Shown piece by piece: positions 1-7,155 of a stretch of DNA of 64,000 nt. Made by a program: the position numbers and the translations under genes. Origin of the DNA: Methylobacterium phyllostachyos. Lineage in GTDB: Bacteria; Pseudomonadota; Alphaproteobacteria; Rhizobiales; Beijerinckiaceae. The stretch lies in NCBI RefSeq assembly GCF_900103445.1, contig NZ_FNHS01000012.1, forward strand, positions 22,393 through 86,392, given 5' to 3'. The notes below the pieces were generated by a model. That model did no database searches. It was not told where the DNA came from and saw only the letters and a program-made list of their open reading frames with translations. Each line of letters opens with the position of its first letter. Position 1 is the stretch's first letter.

Positions 1-2
1 CG

Positions 3-779
3 CCGCTGCCCTACATCGTGATCGTGGTCGACGAGATGGCCGACCTGATGATGGTGGCCGGCAAGGACATCGAGGGCGCGATCCAGCGTCTGGCCCAGAT
101 GGCGCGGGCAGCGGGCATCCACCTGATCATGGCGACGCAGCGGCCTTCGGTCGACGTGATCACCGGCACGATCAAGGCGAACTTCCCGACCCGGATCAGC
201 TTCCAGGTGACCAGCAAGATCGATAGCCGCACGATCCTGGGCGAGATGGGCGCGGAGCAGCTGCTGGGACAAGGCGACATGCTGTTCATGGCCGGCGGCG
301 GGCGCACGACGCGCGTGCACGGGCCGTTCTGCTCGGACAGCGAGGTCGAGACCGTCGTGGCGCATCTCAAGCGCCAGGGCCGCCCCAGCTACCTCGACGC
401 CGTCACGGCGGACGATTCGCCCGAGGAGCCGGTGAAGGAGAGCGGTCGTGGCCGGGGCAAGGCCGCCGCCGACAAGGCCGAGCGGTCCGACGAGCCAGCC
501 GAGGAGGCTCCGGTGTTCGATATCGGCGCCTTCGCGGCGGCGACGGGGGGCGAGTCCGACGACCTCTACAAGCAGGCCATCGAGGTGGTGCTGCGCGACG
601 AGAAGGCCTCGACCAGCTACATCCAGCGCCGCCTGCAGATCGGCTACAACCGCGCCGCCTCGATCATGGAGCGGATGGAGATCGAGGGCATCGTCGGCCC
701 GGCCAACCATGCCGGCAAGCGCGAGATCCTGGTCGCCGGCGTGCCGCACAGCTCGGCCGGGATGTACGACGACGAGTGA
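3..779 (+). CDS. ftsK: DNA translocase FtsK, C-terminal part
   Basis: This is the C-terminal end of FtsK, the septal DNA pump that clears and sorts chromosome termini at division. The reading frame is open from the window edge, so the gene starts upstream. The visible part opens with the Walker B strand (IVVDEMADLMM), continues with the ATPase core segment MATQRPSVDVITG and a FPTRISFQV strand, and ends in a winged-helix gamma domain (about the last 65 residues, from DLYKQAIEVV to REILVAG) that reads KOPS sites. An acidic, charged linker separates motor and gamma domain. The N-terminal membrane domain and Walker A are outside the window. The next gene, lolA, has the same direction, as is usual in Rhizobiales. 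Confidence 0.95.
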   Translation, partial: PLPYIVIVVDEMADLMMVAGKDIEGAIQRLAQMARAAGIHLIMATQRPSVDVITGTIKANFPTRISFQVTSKIDSRTILGEMGAEQLLGQGDMLFMAGGGRTTRVHGPFCSDSEVETVVAHLKRQGRPSYLDAVTADDSPEEPVKESGRGRGKAAADKAERSDEPAEEAPVFDIGAFAAATGGESDDLYKQAIEVVLRDEKASTSYIQRRLQIGYNRAASIMERMEIEGIVGPANHAGKREILVAGVPHSSAGMYDDE

Positions 780-872
780 GACGCTGCCCGGGCCGCCGTC
801 CTGCGCGGCGGCCCGGACGTCGCATCTTCGCCACAGGGCGGGGTTCTAACTGGGGGCTGCAAAACCCGCCCC

Positions 873-960
873 GTCTTTGCGAGCGGAACGAAGCAACCCA
901 GGGCAGCGCGCGGTTCGATATCGTGGCGCACCTGGATCGCTTCGCTCCGCTCGCAAAGAC
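873..960. repeat. Palindromic intergenic repeat, family A copy 1
   Basis: Two 30-base arms (873-902 and 931-960) are inverted copies of one another with three mismatches and a 28-base loop. The arms read like GCGAGCGGAGCGAAG and its complement. Related copies occur at 51855-51944 and 63667-63752. It lies between ftsK and lolA and contains no gene. Confidence 0.8.
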
Positions 961-1046
961 GAGGAGACGGCAAGGCGACCGCAGCCGCCCGCCCACCTCT
1001 ACCACGCCGCCGGAGCTTGCCCGCGGTGCCCCAGGAGATTCTGCCG

Positions 1047-1937
1047 ATGATCGGCCGCCGCATCCGCACAGCCGGCTCCGTGTTCGCCGCCGGGCTGTGG
1101 CTCGCGACCGCCAACCCGGCCGAGGCGCAGGTCGGCGCCTTCATCGACAGCCTGTTCGGCCACAAGGAGGAGCCGGCCCCGCAGCCGGAGGCCGCCCCGG
1201 CCGCACCAGCACCCAAGAAGGCCGCGCCCAAGAAGGACGCCGCCAAGGACGCGAAGGTGGGCACCAAATCCGCGAAGGCCGCCGAGAAGGCCGAGCACAA
1301 GGCGCCCGAGCCGAAGGTCGCGGCCATGGGCGCGCCGGCGGCGGTCGCCCCCGCCGAGCCGGCGGATGCCGCCACCGTGCTGGCCCAGGCCAACGCCTAT
1401 TTCAACGGGATCACTACGCTGACCGGCAGCTTCATGCAGATCGGCGCCGACGGGCGCCGGATCGGCGGCAAGCTGACGCTCGCCAAGCCCGGCCGCCTGC
1501 GCTTCGATTACGACCAGCCCTCGCCGCTGGAGGTGGTGGCGGACGGCACCTCGGTGGCGGTGCGCGACCGCAAGCTCAACACCCAGGATCTCTACTTCAT
1601 CGCCCAGACGCCGCTGAAATTCCTGCTGCGCGAGAAGATCGACCTCGCCCGCGACCTCACCGTGACCGATGTGGCCAACGACCCGACCGGCGTGCGCATC
1701 AGCCTGGAGGATCGCGCGACCCTGGGCGGCACCTCGAAGATCCAGCTGTTCTTCGATCCCGAGGTGAAGACGCTGTCGCAGTGGCGGATCACCGATCCGC
1801 AGGGCTACATCACCACGGTGACGCTCTCGAACCTGCAGAAGGGCAAGAGCGTCGACGGCAGCCTGTTCTTCATCAATTACGGGCGTGCCGAGGACAAGGC
1901 GATGCAGCAGCAGATCCAGCAGTCGCAGCAGCAATAG
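1047..1937 (+). CDS. lolA: Outer-membrane lipoprotein carrier protein LolA
   Basis: LolA is the periplasmic chaperone that carries lipoproteins from the inner-membrane LolCDE machine to the outer membrane. The protein of 296 residues begins with a signal peptide ending near ANPAEA, followed by an unusually long Ala/Pro/Lys-rich linker (about residues 35-105), then the LolA beta-barrel fold with the typical GKLTLAKPGRLRFDY stretch and a Q-rich C-terminus. I chose the ATG because an AGGAG lies 11 bases upstream and the signal peptide follows directly; a TTG ten codons earlier is possible. It follows ftsK in the same direction. Confidence 0.9.
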   Translation: MIGRRIRTAGSVFAAGLWLATANPAEAQVGAFIDSLFGHKEEPAPQPEAAPAAPAPKKAAPKKDAAKDAKVGTKSAKAAEKAEHKAPEPKVAAMGAPAAVAPAEPADAATVLAQANAYFNGITTLTGSFMQIGADGRRIGGKLTLAKPGRLRFDYDQPSPLEVVADGTSVAVRDRKLNTQDLYFIAQTPLKFLLREKIDLARDLTVTDVANDPTGVRISLEDRATLGGTSKIQLFFDPEVKTLSQWRITDPQGYITTVTLSNLQKGKSVDGSLFFINYGRAEDKAMQQQIQQSQQQ

Positions 1938-2122
1938 GCAGGATGTTCTAAGGGCCTGAACTCAATCGGTTTGGTCATGGGAATGTCCGCGATGGGTGGT
2001 TTTCTGCCAGTCAGCTTCCGGGCGTTTAAACCGCTAGAGCAGACGTTGCTCCGCCTCCGTGCGCGACCTCAGTCCTTATAGAACGACGGTTGATCGCGCT
2101 GATCACAGCATCGTTCTTTTCG

Positions 2123-2599
2123 TCATTCTGGAATGGCGGTCAGGCTGTCAGAGAACTTACTCATCAGCCGCACCAACTCCGCCAGATCGTGCGGCTCCCA
2201 GTCCGAGAAGATTGCCGCGCCCATCCGCTCCCGGGCGGCGTCGATCGCATCCGTCATAGCCTTACCTTCTGGCGTTATCACCGCCTCGCGCACCCGCCCG
2301 TCCGCTGCGCCTGCTTGTCGGCGCACCAGTCCAATTTCATCGAGTTTGGCGACCTGCCGGCTGACCGTCGTGTAGTCCCGGCCGATCCGGTCTGCGAGGT
2401 CCACGACGCCAATGGGACCGCGTCGCTCGATGACGACGAGCAAAGGGAACAGCGCTCGGTCGAGGGGAATGCCCGCCGCGCGCACCATCGCTTCGTCGCG
2501 CTGCGGACGGTTCATCACCGCCACGATCTCCAGAAGCGCCGCATGCAACTGGCAGATCTGCGGACCAATATGTGCATTTTGCACCTTTTTTGTTGACAT
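2123..2599 (-). CDS. MarR family transcriptional regulator
   Basis: A 158-residue winged-helix regulator of the MarR family. The DNA-binding part is visible at about residues 60-105 (VDLADRIGRDYTTVSRQVAKL, then a wing with GAADGRVREAVITPEG). It is divergent from a flavin monooxygenase, and the 49-base gap holds a 14-base perfect inverted repeat, so it very likely represses both genes and is relieved by an aromatic ligand. The ligand cannot be read from the sequence. The start codon overlaps a TTGACA that may be the -35 of the divergent gene. Confidence 0.88.
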   Translation of the reverse strand: MSTKKVQNAHIGPQICQLHAALLEIVAVMNRPQRDEAMVRAAGIPLDRALFPLLVVIERRGPIGVVDLADRIGRDYTTVSRQVAKLDEIGLVRRQAGAADGRVREAVITPEGKAMTDAIDAARERMGAAIFSDWEPHDLAELVRLMSKFSDSLTAIPE

Positions 2600-2645
2600 C
2601 GCTGCGGCCTCGCTCCTTTATGTGCATCATACACATAAAGGAGCG
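2593..2645. promoter_or_regulatory. Divergent marR/monooxygenase promoter with MarR-type palindrome
   Basis: Arms 2611-2624 and 2632-2645 form a perfect 14-base inverted repeat (CGCTCCTTTATGTG and its complement) around a 7-base centre. A TTGACA at 2593-2598 and a TTTATG at 2617-2622 make a plausible -35/-10 pair for the rightward gene, with the -10 inside the palindrome. Each arm also carries an AAAGGAG in one direction, placed 5 bases before the rightward GTG and 13 bases before the leftward ATG. Binding by the adjacent MarR is inferred. Confidence 0.75.
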
Positions 2646-2648
2646 GTC

Positions 2649-4193
2649 GTGACAAACGCATCCAGCACCGACGTTCTGATCTGCGGGGCCGGAGCAGCGG
2701 GCCTGACGCTTGCCATCGATCTGGCCCGGCGCGGCATCAGCTTCCACCTCGTGGAGAAGGCGCAAACCCCGTTCGGCGGCTCGCGCGGCAAGGGCATCCA
2801 ACCTCGCACGCTCGAAGTCTTCGAGGATCTCGGCTTCGTCGATCGCATCGCGGCTGTTGGCGGCCATTATCCCAACCAGCGGACCTACAGCCCGGATGGC
2901 AGCTACGCGGACGAGGCGATGTTTAGCGAGGCGAAGCCCACGCCTGACGAGCCATACTGTGTTCCGCTGATGGTGATGCAGGGGCGCACCGAGCAGGTGA
3001 TGCGTGAGCGTTTGGCCGAACTCGGACGCCAGCCGCACTACGGCTGCGCCCTGACTGGCTTCGACCAAGATGGTAAGGGCGTTACAGCCAACGTGATCGA
3101 TCAGAGTGCCGAGCACACGATCCGAGCGCGCTACCTCGTGGGCGCTGACGGAGGCCGCAGCTTCGTGCGCCATGCTCTGGGCACCGAGTTTCCCGGCAAG
3201 ACGCTCGGCGTGCGCGCCGTGGTCGCTGACCTCCTCCTATCCGGGCTCGACCGCACGATCTGGCATCGTTTCAACGAGGGCGATATGGCCCGCCAGTTGG
3301 CGCTGTGCCCGCTGGCTGGAACGGAGCTGTTCCAGTTGCAGGCCCCGATCTCCGCCGAGGGCGAGCCGGACCTTTCCGTCGCGGGCTTGCAGGCGTTCAT
3401 CACAGCCCGCATCGCAACCGGGTTCGACGTCGTGGTGCACGACGTGCCGTGGGCCTCTGCCTACGCTATGAATGCGCGGCTAGCCGATAGTTACCGCACG
3501 GGTCGCGTCTTTCTGATTGGAGACGCTGCGCACATCCATCCACCGACGGGCGGACAGGGGCTGAACACGAGCGTGCAGGACGCCCACAACCTCGGCTGGA
3601 AGCTGGCGGCGGTGCTGGCGGGCGCGCCTGATGCCTTGCTGAACACCTATGAAGAGGAGCGTCGGCCAATCGCGGCAGAGATGCTGGGGCTGTCCACGGG
3701 GCTGCTTGAAGCGGCCAAGCGCGGCGACATGCGCCGGGGTCGCGAGGTCCAGCAACTCGACCTTGCTTATTCGACCTCCTCTCTGGCCTTCGAGGCTCCC
3801 GCGCGCCACCGCGGCATCCTCGCGGGTGATCGCGCACCGGACGCGCCGTTGACGGGTGCTGCTGGGCAGGGTGTGCGCGTATTCGACCTTTTGAACGGTC
3901 CGCACTGGACCCTGATCGGGTTCATGACGGACCGCGCCACCCCGGCCCCGCGACACGGGCTGCACATCCACCGCGTCAGTTCCCACGGGGACCTGATCGA
4001 TACGCATGGGCACTTTCGCAAAGCCTACGGGATCGGAGAAGGAGCCTGGGTGCTGGTGCGTCCTGATGGATACATCGGCGCGATCGTTGCGGCTGCCCAT
4101 CTCGGTGAGCTGCAGGGCTATCTCGACCAAGTCGGCCTCACCGAAGGCTCAAGCCGTGGAGAGCGGCTTGCCGTCCGCAGCGATCTGATCTGA
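2649..4193 (+). CDS. FAD-dependent aromatic monooxygenase (group A hydroxylase)
   Basis: A 514-residue single-component flavoprotein hydroxylase of the PheA/TfdB/MhpA type, which uses NAD(P)H and oxygen to hydroxylate an aromatic ring. Visible motifs are the FAD dinucleotide fold CGAGAAGLTLA near the N-terminus, the DG motif VGADGGRSFVR (about residues 160-170), the GD motif RVFLIGDAAHIHPP (about residues 285-300) and a C-terminal thioredoxin-like domain. The GTG start is set by an AAAGGAG five bases upstream; the frame is open further up but through the marR promoter. The natural substrate is unknown. The marR/monooxygenase pair is visibly less GC-rich than its neighbours, suggesting acquisition. 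Confidence 0.88.
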   Translation: MTNASSTDVLICGAGAAGLTLAIDLARRGISFHLVEKAQTPFGGSRGKGIQPRTLEVFEDLGFVDRIAAVGGHYPNQRTYSPDGSYADEAMFSEAKPTPDEPYCVPLMVMQGRTEQVMRERLAELGRQPHYGCALTGFDQDGKGVTANVIDQSAEHTIRARYLVGADGGRSFVRHALGTEFPGKTLGVRAVVADLLLSGLDRTIWHRFNEGDMARQLALCPLAGTELFQLQAPISAEGEPDLSVAGLQAFITARIATGFDVVVHDVPWASAYAMNARLADSYRTGRVFLIGDAAHIHPPTGGQGLNTSVQDAHNLGWKLAAVLAGAPDALLNTYEEERRPIAAEMLGLSTGLLEAAKRGDMRRGREVQQLDLAYSTSSLAFEAPARHRGILAGDRAPDAPLTGAAGQGVRVFDLLNGPHWTLIGFMTDRATPAPRHGLHIHRVSSHGDLIDTHGHFRKAYGIGEGAWVLVRPDGYIGAIVAAAHLGELQGYLDQVGLTEGSSRGERLAVRSDLI

Positions 4194-4284
4194 GTGACCG
4201 CTTTATGGCGCATCAGAAGTCGCATCGAATGGCTGGGTTGGGTCGAAAGCAGCGGCCTCATGCGCAATCTGATCGGGTTTGACC

Positions 4285-5019
4285 CTAAGGTGTGCCGAGC
4301 CCCGCCGCGCCGCCGGACCGCCACCGGTTCAGCTCCCGATCGATCGCGCCCTCGGTGCCGCGCAGGAACTCGGCGGCCGGCAGCCCCGGAGCGAGGGCGG
4401 CGAGGTAGCTCACCACCACCGTGCCGGGCCGGGTCGCCGTACCGCCCGGCCAGAACAGCCCGGAATTGAGCGCCACCGGAACCACCGGTAGGCCGAGCCG
4501 GCCGTAGAGCAGCTCAACCCCGCGCTTGAAGCGCAGCGGTGCGGCGATGCCGCCGCGGGTCCCCTCGGGGAAGATCAGCACCGACCGCCCGGCCGCCACG
4601 GCGGCGCGGCCCTCGTCGATCATGGTGCGCAGGGCCTGGGTGCCGTTGCCGCGGTCGATGACGATCATCGGCGAGCGCCGCAGGAACCAGCCGACCACCG
4701 GGATCGCCAGAAGCTCCCGCTTGGCGACGATCGCCACGTCCGGCACCAGCACGAGGAAGGCCAGCGTCTCCCAGGTGGATTGGTGGTTGGCGACGATCAG
4801 GCAGGGCTCGTCCGGCAGGTGCTGGCGGCCCTCCTCGACGTAGCGTAGCCCGACGATGCGCCGCAGCCCGGCCAGGATCCCGTGCGCCCACAGCCGCGTC
4901 GCCCGGCGGATCGGCCGCTGGGGGGATCCGGACAGGAGAAAGATCACCAGGGGCAGGAGGAACAGGGTCGTCCAGGCGGCCCAGTAGGCGGCGAACAGAA
5001 GCGAGCGGGCTTGCGCCAT
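4285..5019 (-). CDS. plsC: 1-acyl-sn-glycerol-3-phosphate acyltransferase
   Basis: A 244-residue PlsC-family acyltransferase that makes phosphatidic acid from lysophosphatidic acid at the inner membrane. It has an N-terminal hydrophobic segment (residues 8-30), the catalytic block NHQSTWET (a variant of NHxSxxD with Glu in place of Asp), the FPEGTR substrate block and a VPVALNSG strand. It is divergent from xthA with about 160 bases between. The Glu variant is common in this family, so activity is expected. Confidence 0.88.
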   Translation of the reverse strand: MAQARSLLFAAYWAAWTTLFLLPLVIFLLSGSPQRPIRRATRLWAHGILAGLRRIVGLRYVEEGRQHLPDEPCLIVANHQSTWETLAFLVLVPDVAIVAKRELLAIPVVGWFLRRSPMIVIDRGNGTQALRTMIDEGRAAVAAGRSVLIFPEGTRGGIAAPLRFKRGVELLYGRLGLPVVPVALNSGLFWPGGTATRPGTVVVSYLAALAPGLPAAEFLRGTEGAIDRELNRWRSGGAAGLGTP

Positions 5020-5181
5020 GGCAGGGCCTCGACGGAGGGGCCCGGGTCAGGGCAGGGGCCGGGCATAGCGCCTGTCGGCCGCGCACGCACGGCCTTTTGC
5101 CTCACGGGCGGTTGAGCGGACTGTCGCGGGCGGCGAAATCGGCTATCGGAGCGCACCGCCCGCCGAACCCCCGCGCCGCCC

Positions 5182-5991
5182 GTGCAGCTCACCGTCACCA
5201 CCTGGAACATCAACTCGGTGCGCCTGCGCATCGACCTCGTGCTGCGCTTCCTCGCCGAGCAGAAGCCGGACGTGCTCTGCCTCCAGGAGACCAAGTGTCC
5301 GGACGACGCCTTCCCGCTGAAGGCCCTGCGCGGCTCCGGCTACGAGCACGTGATGTTCGCCGGCCAGAAGGGCTATAACGGCGTCGCGATCCTCTCGCGC
5401 TTTCCCCTGCACACGCGCACCGTCATGGGCTTCTGCGAGCGGCCGGACGCCCGCCACATCTCGGCGGTGCTCGGGCCGGAGGCGGGCGCCGCCGCGGGGA
5501 TCGTGCTGCACGATTTCTACGTGCCGGCCGGCGGCGACGTGCCGGACCGCGACCTCAATCCGAAATTCGGCCACAAGCTCGATTTCCTGGCCGAGCTGCG
5601 CGCCTGGGGCGGCAAGCGCGTCTCGGGCCCGGCGATCCTGATGGGCGATCTCAACGTCGCGCCGCTGGAGCACGACGTCTGGTCGCACAAGCAGCTCCTC
5701 GACGTGGTGAGCCACACGCCGGTGGAGACCGAGGCGCTGGAGATCCTGCGCGGCGAGGCCGGCTGGATCGATACGGCACGCCACCTCACCCCGGAGCCGG
5801 AAAAGATCTACACGTGGTGGAGCTACCGCTCCCCCGATTGGGCGGCCGCCGACAAGGGCCGACGCCTCGACCATCTCTGGGTCTCACCCGATCTTGCCGG
5901 CACGGTCCGCAAGGTCGAGGTGCTGCGCGACGCCCGCGGCTGGGAGCGTCCCTCCGACCACGCGCCGGTCACATTGACGCTGGCGCTCTGA
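5182..5991 (+). CDS. xthA: Exodeoxyribonuclease III (AP endonuclease)
   Basis: A 269-residue ExoIII-family enzyme that cuts DNA at abasic sites and trims 3' ends in base excision repair. It shows WNINSVR at the N-terminus, the metal-binding LQETKC (Glu), MGDLNVAP (Asp, Asn), a RRLDHLWVS strand and the terminal catalytic SDHAPV. Length fits the family. The GTG start begins directly at the conserved first beta strand (MQLTVTTWNINS) and no ATG is available. Confidence 0.93.
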   Translation: MQLTVTTWNINSVRLRIDLVLRFLAEQKPDVLCLQETKCPDDAFPLKALRGSGYEHVMFAGQKGYNGVAILSRFPLHTRTVMGFCERPDARHISAVLGPEAGAAAGIVLHDFYVPAGGDVPDRDLNPKFGHKLDFLAELRAWGGKRVSGPAILMGDLNVAPLEHDVWSHKQLLDVVSHTPVETEALEILRGEAGWIDTARHLTPEPEKIYTWWSYRSPDWAAADKGRRLDHLWVSPDLAGTVRKVEVLRDARGWERPSDHAPVTLTLAL

Positions 5992-6065
5992 TCCTGCGGC
6001 GCGGGCGGAACCGCAGCCAGGACCGGGCATTGCCCGCTCACGATGCCGTGACGCGAGGTGACCCG

Positions 6066-6164
6066 ATGCGCAAGATCCTGATCGCCTTCCTCCTCCCCCG
6101 AGTCGTTTCGTTCCTTCGCAATCGCTACGGCAAGCCGCACGCGACCCGCGGCCGGGCTTTCTAA
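6066..6164 (+). CDS. Small hydrophobic/basic peptide, unrecognised
   Basis: A possible 32-residue gene. It starts with MRKILIAFLLPRVVSFL, a short hydrophobic stretch, and ends basic. A GAGGTGA lies about 5 bases before the ATG. It sits alone between xthA and the SDR gene in the same direction. I recognise no family; a short membrane peptide or a chance ORF are both possible. Confidence 0.35.
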   Translation: MRKILIAFLLPRVVSFLRNRYGKPHATRGRAF

Positions 6165-6265
6165 GCGGGCAAACGACCTGCGCGCGGCTGTGACGGCCGG
6201 GCGCAGGCGGTTCGCTCCGGGCGGCCCTAGATCCAAGTGATCTTATCCGCCGAGGAGCCGCACAG

Positions 6266-7144
6266 ATGACTCAGGATCCGCGCGAGGCTGGCCCACGTCC
6301 GCCCTTCCCGGGTGACCAGCAGCAGCCCCGTCCGGGCCTGACCACGAAGATGACCCCGCGCCCGGACCACGGCGAGGCGAGCTATGTCGGCAAGGGCCTG
6401 CTCACCGGCCAGGCCGCGCTGATCACCGGCGGCGATTCCGGCATCGGTCGGGCGGTGGCGATCGCCTATGCCCGCGAAGGCGCCGACGTGGCGATCTCCT
6501 ATCTCGAAGCCGAGCAGGAGGATGCCGAGGACACGAAGGCCTGGATCGAGAGGGCCGGACGCCGCTGCCTGCTGCTGCCGGGCGATCTCCGCGATGAGGC
6601 CCATTGCCGGGACCTCGTGACGCGCACCGTCGAGACCTTCGGCCGCCTCGACATCCTGGTGAACAACGCCGCCGCGCAGGTGGTCAATGACGGTCTCGAC
6701 GACCTGAAGGCCACCGACATCGAAGGCTCGTTCCGCGCCAACGTCTTCGCGATGTATTACCTCGCCCAGGCAGCAGTGCCGCACATGAAGCCGGGCGGCG
6801 CGATCGTGAACAGCACGAGCGCGCAGGCCAAGGTCGCCGATTCGAGCATGCTGATCTACGCGGCCACCAAGGGCGCCATTGCGAGCCTGACCATCGGCCT
6901 GTCGAACCTGCTCGCCCCCAAGGGGATCCGCGTGAACTGCGTCGCGCCCGGGCCGGTCTGGACGCCGATCCAGCCGATCGTGAAGAGCCCCGAGCAACTG
7001 GAAGAGCTCGGCGCCCAGACGCCCCTCGGCCGCGCCGGCCAGCCGGCCGAGCTGGCTCCGGCCTATGTCCTGCTGGCCTCCCGCGAGGGCAGCTACATGT
7101 CGGGCGCCCTGGTGCCGGTGACCGGTGGCATACCGATGTTCTGA
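6266..7144 (+). CDS. SDR family oxidoreductase (general-stress type)
   Basis: A 292-residue short-chain dehydrogenase/reductase of the YghA/YhdN kind, which carries a longer N-terminus than classical SDRs. It has TGGDSGIGRAVA for cofactor binding (about residues 54-65), NNAA, a catalytic Ser in VNSTSAQAKV, the YAATK active-site pair and the VAPGPVWTPI motif. A GAGGAG precedes the ATG. It converges on the molybdopterin oxidoreductase gene with only 11 bases between stop codons. Such SDRs are often stress-induced; the substrate is unknown. Confidence 0.88.
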   Translation: MTQDPREAGPRPPFPGDQQQPRPGLTTKMTPRPDHGEASYVGKGLLTGQAALITGGDSGIGRAVAIAYAREGADVAISYLEAEQEDAEDTKAWIERAGRRCLLLPGDLRDEAHCRDLVTRTVETFGRLDILVNNAAAQVVNDGLDDLKATDIEGSFRANVFAMYYLAQAAVPHMKPGGAIVNSTSAQAKVADSSMLIYAATKGAIASLTIGLSNLLAPKGIRVNCVAPGPVWTPIQPIVKSPEQLEELGAQTPLGRAGQPAELAPAYVLLASREGSYMSGALVPVTGGIPMF

Positions 7145-7155
7145 GCGCCCCCGGC

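Noticed and set aside
1938..2122. Possible tRNA or small RNA after lolA
   Set aside because: No cloverleaf or strong hairpin could be drawn.
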